From Phycisphaerales bacterium (lineage in GTDB: Bacteria > Planctomycetota > Phycisphaerae > Phycisphaerales > UBA1924): a stretch of DNA of 64,000 nucleotides. Made by a program: the position numbers and the translations under genes. The notes under the pieces were generated by a model that saw only the letters and a program-made list of their open reading frames with translations, was not told where the DNA came from and did not search any database. Each line of letters begins with the position of its first letter. The first letter of the stretch is position 1. This document shows, piece by piece, positions 17,669 to 24,352 of this stretch. Where the stretch lies: NCBI GenBank assembly GCA_017642965.1, contig JAEPOJ010000009.1:1-64000 (forward strand), read 5' to 3'.

Positions 17669-18265
17669 ATGCTCAAGATCGTTTCATTGGCAACCGCTGT
17701 TGCCGGGTGCGCCTCGCTCTGCAGTGCGCAGGATTTTTCACTCACCCTGGTGCCCACAGGTGACGTTGATTGTGGATCGAGTGGCTTGATTGAGGTCACA
17801 GTCTATGGCGATGCCAGTATCGGGTCTCATCTGCTCGGTGGGGCATTCGGGCTTGAGGTCGCCCGTGGTGCAGAGTTCGTTACGGATATCACCTGGACGA
17901 ACAATGCCTGGTCTGCATTCAACACCGACGGTGGGTATGACGGGAACGGAACATACAACCAAGTCATCTTTGGCCAACTCGTTATCCCGGGCATCTTTCC
18001 ACCCGCGCCGGGTTCGGAGCTTGGTTCGGCAATCGGATTCTTCGAGGTAGAGGTCGATTTCCAGGGGGGTGGCATCCTCGAGTTGGAGCTGGTTCAGGGG
18101 ACTCCCTTCACGCTGGAAACCGTCGATTCCGTCAGCGGACAGACATACAGAGATGACGGATCCAATATTTCCCTTGGTAGTACTTCAATCTGGTTCTGTC
18201 CATCGCCAGGCACATCGCTCGCGTTCGGATTCTTTGGCCTTGCCGCGTCTTGCCGACGTCGGTGA
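17669..18265 (+). CDS. Secreted tandem paralogue 1, PEP-CTERM-like tail
   Basis: First of ten tandem copies (198 residues). The signal peptide ends CSA before QDFSLTLVP. The family core WSAFNTDGGYDGNGTYNQV and the strand LVIPGIFPPAPGSELGSAIG are present, then TPFTLETVDSVSG. The tail is PSPG, a hydrophobic stretch and CRRR, a weak version of the PEP-CTERM sorting signal. A perfect AGGAGG precedes ATG 17669. The fold is probably a beta-sandwich, perhaps cohesin-like, by pattern only. Function unknown. Confidence 0.82.
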   Translation: MLKIVSLATAVAGCASLCSAQDFSLTLVPTGDVDCGSSGLIEVTVYGDASIGSHLLGGAFGLEVARGAEFVTDITWTNNAWSAFNTDGGYDGNGTYNQVIFGQLVIPGIFPPAPGSELGSAIGFFEVEVDFQGGGILELELVQGTPFTLETVDSVSGQTYRDDGSNISLGSTSIWFCPSPGTSLAFGFFGLAASCRRR

Positions 18266-18298
18266 GGTGAACTGTACATTTAAACTTGGAGAACTGAT

Positions 18299-18892
18299 AT
18301 GCTGAAACTGTGCATAATCTCAGCAGTAGCCGGTTGCGCCTCACTCTGCAGTGCGCAGGATTTTTCACTTACCCTGGTGCCTGAGCCCGTCGTGCAAGAC
18401 TGCCCCGATGGCTCGTTCACACTCTCTGTCTACGGCGATTCGATCTTCGGATCGCACCTGCTCGGCGGGGCGTTCGGACTAGAGATCGGCGACGGTTCCG
18501 AGTTCATCACGGACATCACCTGGACAAACGCCGCGTGGTCCGCGTTCAACACCGATGGCGGGTACGCCGGAAACGGTGTCTACAACCAGGTCGTCTTCGG
18601 ACAGCTCGTGATCCCCGGCATCTTCCCCCCGGCTCCCGGCTCGGAGACCGGCTCGCTGATCGGCACGTTCGAGGTGTCGTACGCGTCCGCAGGCCCGGTC
18701 TTTATGGATATCAATCTGATCGCTGGCTCTCCGTTCTCGCTTGAGACCGTCGATGCCGTGACCGGGCAGACGTATCAGGACAATGGAAGTATCTCGCTCG
18801 GCAGCGCGAGCGTGCTGCTCTGCCCGAGCCCCGGCTGCGGGGTGCTCCTCGGGTTTGCGGGCGTCGCCGCGAGCATGCGACGAAGAAGTTGA
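18299..18892 (+). CDS. Secreted tandem paralogue 2, PEP-CTERM-like tail
   Basis: 197 residues, 33 nt after copy 1 and most like it: signal peptide GCASLCSA then QDFSLTLVP is the same in both. Core WSAFNTDGGYAGNGVYNQV and SPFSLETVDAVTG. The tail is PSPG, hydrophobic, MRRRS. Two cysteines (CPDG early, LLCPSPGCG late) are shared in position with copy 1 (DCGSS, FCPSPG), suggesting a disulfide in this pair. Start ATG 18299 with TTGGAG upstream. Confidence 0.82.
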   Translation: MLKLCIISAVAGCASLCSAQDFSLTLVPEPVVQDCPDGSFTLSVYGDSIFGSHLLGGAFGLEIGDGSEFITDITWTNAAWSAFNTDGGYAGNGVYNQVVFGQLVIPGIFPPAPGSETGSLIGTFEVSYASAGPVFMDINLIAGSPFSLETVDAVTGQTYQDNGSISLGSASVLLCPSPGCGVLLGFAGVAASMRRRS

Positions 18893-18918
18893 TATATGTA
18901 CGCACAGGAGGAAGAGAG

Positions 18919-19518
18919 ATGAATCACGTATCCATGATCACCGCGCTCGCTGGATTTGCATCTGTGACAGCGGCTCAGAACTTCTCGCTCAGCATGGTTC
19001 TGTCATCGAGCACCTTTGACAGCACCGGCGGCCCCGCGGTCCTGACCGCGACCGTCTACGGCGATGCGGACATCGGCACGCACATGCTCGGCGGGGCGTT
19101 CAGCCTCGAAGCCAACAGCGACTGCATCGTCGACATGCAGTGGACCGCGTCTGCGTGGTCCTCGTTCAACACCGATGGCGGCTACGCGGGCAGCGGCAAC
19201 TACAATCAGGTCATCTTCGGCCAGCTGGTGATCCCGGGGATCTTCCCGCCAGCGCCCGGCTCCGAGCTCGGTTCAGCGATCGGCAGCTTCGAGATCACCC
19301 TGATCAACAACGGTGCGGGCTCGATCGATCTCCAACTCGTGGCGGGTTCGCCCTTCACGCTCGAAACAGTTGATGAAGCGACCGGCATGACCTACCAGAG
19401 CTCGCAGGGCAACCTCACGCTGGGATCGGCAACGATCATCTGCATCCCCGCGCCGGGTACCTGCGCGATGCTCGCCTCGGGCGGACTTCTTGCTTTCCGC
19501 CGTCGTCGACAGGCGTAA
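18919..19518 (+). CDS. Secreted tandem paralogue 3, PEP-CTERM-like tail
   Basis: 199 residues. Signal peptide followed by AQNFSLSMV; core WSSFNTDGGYAGSGNYNQV; PGIFPPAPGSELGSAIGSFE; SPFTLETVDEATG. The tail is IPAPG, hydrophobic, FRRRRQA. Cysteines in NSDCIVDMQ and IICIPAPG could pair. AGGAGGAAGAG precedes ATG 18919; the gap to copy 2 is 26 nt. Confidence 0.82.
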   Translation: MNHVSMITALAGFASVTAAQNFSLSMVLSSSTFDSTGGPAVLTATVYGDADIGTHMLGGAFSLEANSDCIVDMQWTASAWSSFNTDGGYAGSGNYNQVIFGQLVIPGIFPPAPGSELGSAIGSFEITLINNGAGSIDLQLVAGSPFTLETVDEATGMTYQSSQGNLTLGSATIICIPAPGTCAMLASGGLLAFRRRRQA

Positions 19519-19549
19519 CGATTCATCTCATTCATTCAGGAGTACAGAC

Positions 19550-20137
19550 ATGAACAATGTGATCCTCGCAGCGGCAATCGCCGGTAGCGCGTCCGCCGCA
19601 TCGGCACAGAACTTCTCGCTCAGCATCGTTCCAAGCACCACCATCATCTCGCCGAGCAGCAGCTTCACGCTCTCGGTGTACGGCGACGCCGACGTCGGCA
19701 CGCACCTGCTCGGCGGGGCGTTCTCGATCGATTCCAACGGCGACTGCGTGCAGTCGATGCAGTGGACGCCGGCCGCGTGGTCCGCGTTCAACACCGACGG
19801 CGGCTACGCGGGCGGCGGCGATTACAACCAGGTCGTCTTCGGCCAGCTCGTAATCCCCGGCATCTTCCCCCCGGCTCCCGGCTCAGAGAACGGGTCCCTG
19901 ATCGGCTCATTCTTTGTTCAGATGGATCCCGCGATCGGCGATTTTTCCATCAACTTCCAGCTCGTGGCCGGCTCGCCCTTCACCCTGGAAACCGTCGATG
20001 CGGTCACCGGAGACACATACCAGAGTTCCAGCGGGAACCTGACGCTGGGTTCCGCGACCGTGTCAGTGATCCCAGCGCCTGGCGTGGTCTCACTCCTCGG
20101 CATGGGTGGGCTCATGTGCACCCGACGCCGTCGTTAA
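19550..20137 (+). CDS. Secreted tandem paralogue 4, PEP-CTERM-like tail
   Basis: 195 residues. Signal peptide SASAASA then QNFSLSIVPS; FTLSVYGDADVGTHLLGGAF; core WSAFNTDGGYAGGGDYNQV; SPFTLETVDAVTGDTYQ. The tail is IPAPG, LLGMGGL, TRRRR. A single cysteine remains in the mature core (GDCVQSMQ) plus one in the tail. AGGAG is upstream of ATG 19550; 31 nt after copy 3. Confidence 0.82.
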   Translation: MNNVILAAAIAGSASAASAQNFSLSIVPSTTIISPSSSFTLSVYGDADVGTHLLGGAFSIDSNGDCVQSMQWTPAAWSAFNTDGGYAGGGDYNQVVFGQLVIPGIFPPAPGSENGSLIGSFFVQMDPAIGDFSINFQLVAGSPFTLETVDAVTGDTYQSSSGNLTLGSATVSVIPAPGVVSLLGMGGLMCTRRRR

Positions 20138-20174
20138 TCTGATTCATGGCTGAGTTTATGGAAGGAAGAGAGAT

Positions 20175-20771
20175 ATGAATAAAGTGATTACAGCCGCAGC
20201 AATCGCGGGGTGCGCGTCCATCGCAGCAGCCCAGAACTTCTCGCTGAGTCTCGTGCCCAGCACGCAGACTGTTGATACCTCTGGTGGCCCGGCGACTTTC
20301 ACGGTGACGGTCTTCGGCGATGCGGATGTCGGCACGCACCTGCTCGGTGGTGCTTTCGCACTCGAAACAAACAGCACCTGCGTCATCGATATGAGCTGGC
20401 AGAACTCGGCCTGGTCTGCATTCAACACGGATGGTGGCTACGCCGGCAACGGGAACTACGACCAGATCGTCTTCGGGCAACTCGTCATCCCGGGCATCTT
20501 CCCCCCCGCACCGGGCTCAGAGCTTGGCTCGGCGATCGGCTTATTCGTAGTGACGGTCGACGGTGGGAATAGCGGCCCGCTTTACATGCAACTCGTCGCC
20601 GGTTCACCGTTCACACTGGAAACAGTTGATGATGTTACGGGTCTTACATTCCAGAACTCATCTGGTACACTGTCGCTCGGCACGACGACTGTGTTCGCGT
20701 GCATCCCGACCCCGGGAGCGTGCTCCGCACTGATGATCGCGGGTCTGGCAACATCGCGTCACCGTCGCTGA
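20175..20771 (+). CDS. Secreted tandem paralogue 5, PEP-CTERM-like tail
   Basis: 198 residues. Signal peptide ending AAA before QNFSLSLVPS; GGPATFTVTVFGDADVG; core WSAFNTDGGYAGNGNYDQI; SPFTLETVDDVTGLTFQ. The tail is IPTPG, hydrophobic, SRHRR: histidine interrupts the arginine cluster. GGAAGGAAGAGAG precedes ATG 20175. Cysteines in STCVIDMS and VFACIPTPG match copies 3 and 4 in position. Confidence 0.82.
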   Translation: MNKVITAAAIAGCASIAAAQNFSLSLVPSTQTVDTSGGPATFTVTVFGDADVGTHLLGGAFALETNSTCVIDMSWQNSAWSAFNTDGGYAGNGNYDQIVFGQLVIPGIFPPAPGSELGSAIGLFVVTVDGGNSGPLYMQLVAGSPFTLETVDDVTGLTFQNSSGTLSLGTTTVFACIPTPGACSALMIAGLATSRHRR

Positions 20772-20801
20772 GCACAGCGGCTATACAGCTGAGGACCTGA
20801 A

Positions 20802-21437
20802 ATGAACAGCCATGCCCTCGCTTCGATGTGTCTCGCGGGCATGGCTTTTCCATGCGCCGCCCAGAACTTCTCCCTCTGGCTCGAACCCAGCAGCATGACG
20901 CCGAATGGTACGTTCACAGTGGGCGTGTACGGCGACGCAGATGTCGGTACCGCATACTTAGCAGGGTCATTCGGGTTATCCGTTGAATCGTTGGCAGGCG
21001 AGAACCAGGTCTCAAACATCACCTGGGACCTTCATTACAGCGGAGGGCTTGGATTGGCTCAGTACTTCGATTATGGGTACGGGGGGAATGGGACGCATCT
21101 TGGTACATCTTTTTACCAGGTGATTGTGCCTTCCTGTGGTATGATCTTTGACTGCGGCAGATCGTATGGTGAACTGATCGGGACCTTTACGATCGAGATG
21201 GACCCGCACGCGATGGGAGACTACGAGATCTCGTTGCTTTCGGCGCCGGATCTTGCTCTGCCCGTTCCGCATACATTTGAAGTGTACGACGAGACAACCG
21301 GGGATCTTTACAATGACTCACAAGGCACACTGACGTTGACCGGCACGACCGTGACGATCGTGCCCGCACCTGCGGGGCTTGGATCACTGCTGCTTTGTGG
21401 GCTGCTGGCGTCACGAAGAACTCGAATGGAATCTTGA
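20802..21437 (+). CDS. Secreted tandem paralogue 6, divergent member
   Basis: 211 residues, the outlier of the array. Signal peptide then AQNFSLWLEPS and VGVYGDADVGTAYLAGSFG keep the family start. The central core is replaced by YFDYGYGGNGTHLGTSFYQV and IVPSCGMIFDCGRSYGELIG, and PGIFPPAPGSE is missing. The ending returns to family form (YDETTGDLYNDSQGTLTL) with tail VPAPAG, LLLCGLL, SRRTRMES. Its TGA overlaps the ATG of copy 7 by 1 bp, the only overlap in the operon. Confidence 0.78.
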   Translation: MNSHALASMCLAGMAFPCAAQNFSLWLEPSSMTPNGTFTVGVYGDADVGTAYLAGSFGLSVESLAGENQVSNITWDLHYSGGLGLAQYFDYGYGGNGTHLGTSFYQVIVPSCGMIFDCGRSYGELIGTFTIEMDPHAMGDYEISLLSAPDLALPVPHTFEVYDETTGDLYNDSQGTLTLTGTTVTIVPAPAGLGSLLLCGLLASRRTRMES

Positions 21438-22033
21438 TGATGAAAAATCGGACAGTTGTCGTGCTGGGACTTTGTGGGCTCGCTTCGTCGGCAATCGCCC
21501 AGAACTTCACGCTCGCGCTGGTTCCCAGTGCCCAAACGATCGACACGAGCGCCGGTGCGGTCACCATGACCGTGACGGTCATCGGCGATGCCGATGTGGG
21601 TGAATACCTTCTGAACGGGGCGTACGGCATCGAATCGAACAACGCCAGCGTGATCGATATGCAATGGGAGCACGCTGACTGGTCGGCCGTGCATATTGAT
21701 GGCGGGTATGCCGGTAATGGGAACTACAACCAAGTCATCTTCGGACAGGCTCCAGTAAACTTTTTCCCGCCTCCCGACGCGTCACTCCTTGGAAACCCGG
21801 TCGGGGCATTCCGTGTCACCATCGCGGAGGATCAGGTTGGTCAGGCAGAGATGAGTATTGTCCCGGGTGATCCGTTCACGCTGGAGACATATAACTGGGT
21901 GACCGGTTCCTTGTACAACTCGAACGATGGCAACCTGACTCTGAACGGCACTACGCTTACCTTTGTTCCCGCGCCCGGCGCTGCATCGTTGCTCGCGTTC
22001 GCGGGTGTTGTCATCACTCGCAGGCGTCGTTGA
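21437..22033 (+). CDS. Secreted tandem paralogue 7, PEP-CTERM-like tail
   Basis: 198 residues. Signal peptide ending AIA before QNFTLALVPS; QTIDTSAGAVTMTVTVIGDADVG. The core is shortened to VHIDGGYAGNGNYNQVIFG followed by APVNFFPPPDASLLGNPVG rather than PGIFPPAPGSE; copies 8 and 9 share this version. Tail VPAPG, LLAFAGVV, TRRRR. ATG 21437 overlaps the copy 6 stop; a second ATG at 21440 is possible. No strong ribosome site, so translation probably depends on coupling. Confidence 0.8.
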   Translation: MMKNRTVVVLGLCGLASSAIAQNFTLALVPSAQTIDTSAGAVTMTVTVIGDADVGEYLLNGAYGIESNNASVIDMQWEHADWSAVHIDGGYAGNGNYNQVIFGQAPVNFFPPPDASLLGNPVGAFRVTIAEDQVGQAEMSIVPGDPFTLETYNWVTGSLYNSNDGNLTLNGTTLTFVPAPGAASLLAFAGVVITRRRR

Positions 22034-22053
22034 TTCTGATTTTGGAGGACCAC

Positions 22054-22647
22054 ATGATTCGCACAGCAACCATTGTCATAAGCCTCGCCGGGCTTGCATC
22101 GGCGGCCTCAGCGCAGAACTTCTCGCTCACGCTGGTTCCCAGCGCCCAGACGATCGACACGAGCGGTGGCGCGGCGACCGTGACCGTGACGATCATCGGT
22201 GATGCAGATGTTGGGACCCATATGTTGGGTGGGGTCTTTGGGATCCAGACCGACAGCGCCTCGATCATCGACATGCAGTGGCAGCCGGCGATTTGGTCGA
22301 CTTTCAATGACGATGGCGGGTATGCCGGGAATGGGAACTACAACCAGACCCTTTACGCGCAGCTGATTCCAGATCATTTCCCGCTTCCCGACTCATCACT
22401 CCTTGGAAACCCGATCGGATCATTTCAGGTGACCATCGCTGCGGATCAGGTTGGTCAGGCGGAGATGAGCATTTTTCCGGGTGAGCCGTTTGCCATGGAG
22501 ACACATGACGAGGTGTCTGGGCGCCTGTACCGATCGAGTGATGGCAACCTGACCTTGAACGGCGCCACACTCACCTTTGTTCCCGCGCCCGGCGCCGCAT
22601 CGCTGCTCGCGTTCGCGGGCGTTGTCGTCGCTCGCAGGCGACGTTAA
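22054..22647 (+). CDS. Secreted tandem paralogue 8, PEP-CTERM-like tail
   Basis: 197 residues, closely similar at DNA level to copy 9 across the upstream 20 nt, signal peptide and first 50 codons, and to copies 7 and 9 over the last 40 codons. ASA precedes QNFSLTLVPS; core FNDDGGYAGNGNYNQT; LPDSSLLGNPIGSFQV; tail VPAPG, LLAFAGVVV, RRRR. TTGGAGGACC precedes ATG 22054. Lacks cysteine in the mature part. Confidence 0.82.
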   Translation: MIRTATIVISLAGLASAASAQNFSLTLVPSAQTIDTSGGAATVTVTIIGDADVGTHMLGGVFGIQTDSASIIDMQWQPAIWSTFNDDGGYAGNGNYNQTLYAQLIPDHFPLPDSSLLGNPIGSFQVTIAADQVGQAEMSIFPGEPFAMETHDEVSGRLYRSSDGNLTLNGATLTFVPAPGAASLLAFAGVVVARRRR

Positions 22648-22667
22648 TTCTGATTTTGGAGGACCAC

Positions 22668-23261
22668 ATGATTCGCACAGCAACGATCGCCATCAGCCTC
22701 GCCGGGTTTGCACCGGCGGCCTTATCGCAGAACTTCTCGCTCACGCTGGTTCCCAGCGCCCAGACGATCGACACGAGCGGTGGCGCAGCGACCGTGACCG
22801 TGACGGTCATCGGTGACGCCGATTTGGGCGACTATCTCTGGAATGGGTCGTTCGGTATCGAATCGAACAACGCCAGTGTCATCGATATGCAATGGGAGCC
22901 CGCCGACTGGTCCCAGTTCAATGATGATGGCGGACATGCCGGCAACGGGAACTACAACCAAGTCATTTTCGGGCAGCTGCTCGCAAACTTTTTCCCGCCT
23001 CCAGACTCATCGTTCTTCGGTAACCCGATCGGCGCGTTCCAGGTGACCTTTGCAGAAGGAAGCATTGGAAGCGTCGACATGAGCCTCGTGGAGGGAATGC
23101 CATACACGCTCTCCACGATTGCCTGGCCGTCGCTTGATGAGTACGAATCGAGCGATGGCAACCTGACCTTGAATGGCACCACACTCACCTTAGTCCCTTC
23201 GCCCGGCGCGGCATCGCTGCTCGCGTTCGCGGGCGTGGTCGTCGCTCGCAGGCGCCGTTGA
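22668..23261 (+). CDS. Secreted tandem paralogue 9, PEP-CTERM-like tail
   Basis: 197 residues, 20 nt after copy 8 and starting exactly 614 bp after it. The leader TTTTGGAGGACCACATG is identical to copy 8. The signal peptide ends LSQ before NFSLTLVPS, so the usual AxA before the Gln is weaker. Core FNDDGGHAGNGNYNQV; FPPPDSSFFGNPIGAFQV; the SPFTLETVD region is changed to MPYTLSTIAWPS. Tail VPSPG, LLAFAGVVV, RRRR. Confidence 0.82.
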   Translation: MIRTATIAISLAGFAPAALSQNFSLTLVPSAQTIDTSGGAATVTVTVIGDADLGDYLWNGSFGIESNNASVIDMQWEPADWSQFNDDGGHAGNGNYNQVIFGQLLANFFPPPDSSFFGNPIGAFQVTFAEGSIGSVDMSLVEGMPYTLSTIAWPSLDEYESSDGNLTLNGTTLTLVPSPGAASLLAFAGVVVARRRR

Positions 23262-23281
23262 TTCAGACCAAGGAGTACAGC

Positions 23282-23875
23282 ATGATTCGCACAGCAGCAG
23301 TTGTCATCAGTATCGCGGGGCTCGCTTCGTTTGCATTTGCCCAGAACTTCGAGCTCTCGATTGTGCTCTCGAGCGAAACAGCGGATACATCCGGTGGTTC
23401 GGCCGTCGTCACCGCCACGGTGTACGGCGACGCCGATGTCGGCACGCACATGCTCGGTGGCAGCTTCTCACTGGTATCGAACTCGCAGATGGTTCAGGGT
23501 ATGACCTGGACCCCCGCGCCTTGGTCTGCTTTTAACACCGACAACGGCTACGCGGGGAATGGCAACTACAGCATGGTCATATTCGGTCAGCTTGTGCTTG
23601 GTGGAATCTTCCCGCCGGCACCGGGATCTGAACTCGGTAGTGAGATCGGTTCATTCGAGATCACGCTGACGGGCCTTGGCCAGGCGAACTTTCATCTTGT
23701 CGCTGGCTCGCCGTTCACGCTGGAGACCACCGATTCGATCACAGGATCGACGGTCATCGATACCAGCGGCACGCTCTCGCTCGGCAGCGCATCGATCAGC
23801 GTTTTGCCCGCACCCGCCGGGCTTTCCCTCTTCGCACTCAGTGGCTTCTGCCTCTCCCGCCGTCGCCGACGGTGA
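23282..23875 (+). CDS. Secreted tandem paralogue 10, PEP-CTERM-like tail
   Basis: 197 residues, last of the operon. AFA precedes QNFELSIVLSS; VYGDADVGTHMLGGSFSL; core WSAFNTDNGYAGNGNYSMV; GIFPPAPGSELGSEIGSFE; SPFTLETTDSITG. Tail LPAPAG, LFALSGF, SRRRRR. AAGGAG precedes ATG 23282. A rho-independent terminator follows 20 nt after the stop. Confidence 0.82.
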   Translation: MIRTAAVVISIAGLASFAFAQNFELSIVLSSETADTSGGSAVVTATVYGDADVGTHMLGGSFSLVSNSQMVQGMTWTPAPWSAFNTDNGYAGNGNYSMVIFGQLVLGGIFPPAPGSELGSEIGSFEITLTGLGQANFHLVAGSPFTLETTDSITGSTVIDTSGTLSLGSASISVLPAPAGLSLFALSGFCLSRRRRR

Positions 23876-23895
23876 GTGTGGCTGGCTCGTATCCC

Positions 23896-23920
23896 AAGCC
23901 CCCAGATCGGGGGCTTTTCT
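23896..23920 (+). terminator. Terminator of the ten-gene operon
   Basis: A stem of AAGCCCCC and GGGGGCTT with a 5-nt loop, followed by TTCTTGTTTTT. It is the only terminator-like hairpin seen between 17.6 and 24 kb. Confidence 0.75.
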
Positions 23921-23950
23921 TGTTTTTGCCACACAGACGCAACCCATTCG

Positions 23951-23973
23951 CATACTTTGTAGTACATAGTATG
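23951..23973. promoter_or_regulatory. 23-bp near-perfect palindrome, likely PadR operator
   Basis: The arms are CATACT and AGTATG around an inner TGTA-G-TACA; only one symmetric pair (position 7 and its partner) does not match. It lies 37 bp before the PadR gene and overlaps a possible -10 (TAGTAT). PadR proteins bind such ATAC...GTAT dyads and usually repress their own gene. Confidence 0.65.
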
Positions 23974-24010
23974 TGAAGCCCAGCATGACGCCAGGGCGGG
24001 AGGTTAAACC

Positions 24011-24352
24011 ATGAAGCTCGAACGCGAACTCATGCGCGGTGCCGGACCCACGGCCGTGCTCAAGCTGCTCTCACGACGCGCCATGTACGGCTACGAGCTC
24101 GTCGAGGCCCTCGCCGAGCAATCCGACGGCGTGCTCGCGATGGGGCAATCGACACTCTACCCCATGCTCTACAACCTGGAGTCCAAGGGGCTGATCGAGG
24201 CCGACTGGCGAGACGCGGACAACGGTCGCCAGCGCAAGTACTACGCCCTCACGGGCAAGGGCAAGTCCAAGCTCAAGGCCGACGAGAAGGCATGGACCAA
24301 GCTGGCGCAGGCCCTTGGTGACATGGGCGTCGTGAAGGGGGCACCGGCATGA
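24011..24352 (+). CDS. PadR-family transcriptional regulator
   Basis: The 113-residue protein is a winged-helix PadR repressor: LLSRRAMYGYELVEAL, then GQSTLYPMLYNLESKGLIEADW and RKYYALTGKGK, all family signatures. It is coupled by a 4-bp overlap (ATGA) to a membrane protein with an N-terminal HAAS-like domain. That is a common PadR partner arrangement, in which the two respond together to envelope or effector signals. Likely autoregulated through the palindrome 37 bp upstream. Confidence 0.9.
   Translation: MKLERELMRGAGPTAVLKLLSRRAMYGYELVEALAEQSDGVLAMGQSTLYPMLYNLESKGLIEADWRDADNGRQRKYYALTGKGKSKLKADEKAWTKLAQALGDMGVVKGAPA

Noticed and set aside
17669-23875. Could the repeats be a CRISPR or a simple tandem repeat?
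   Set aside because: The repeat unit is a whole gene of about 600 bp with its own start, stop and divergence pattern, not a short direct repeat with spacers.
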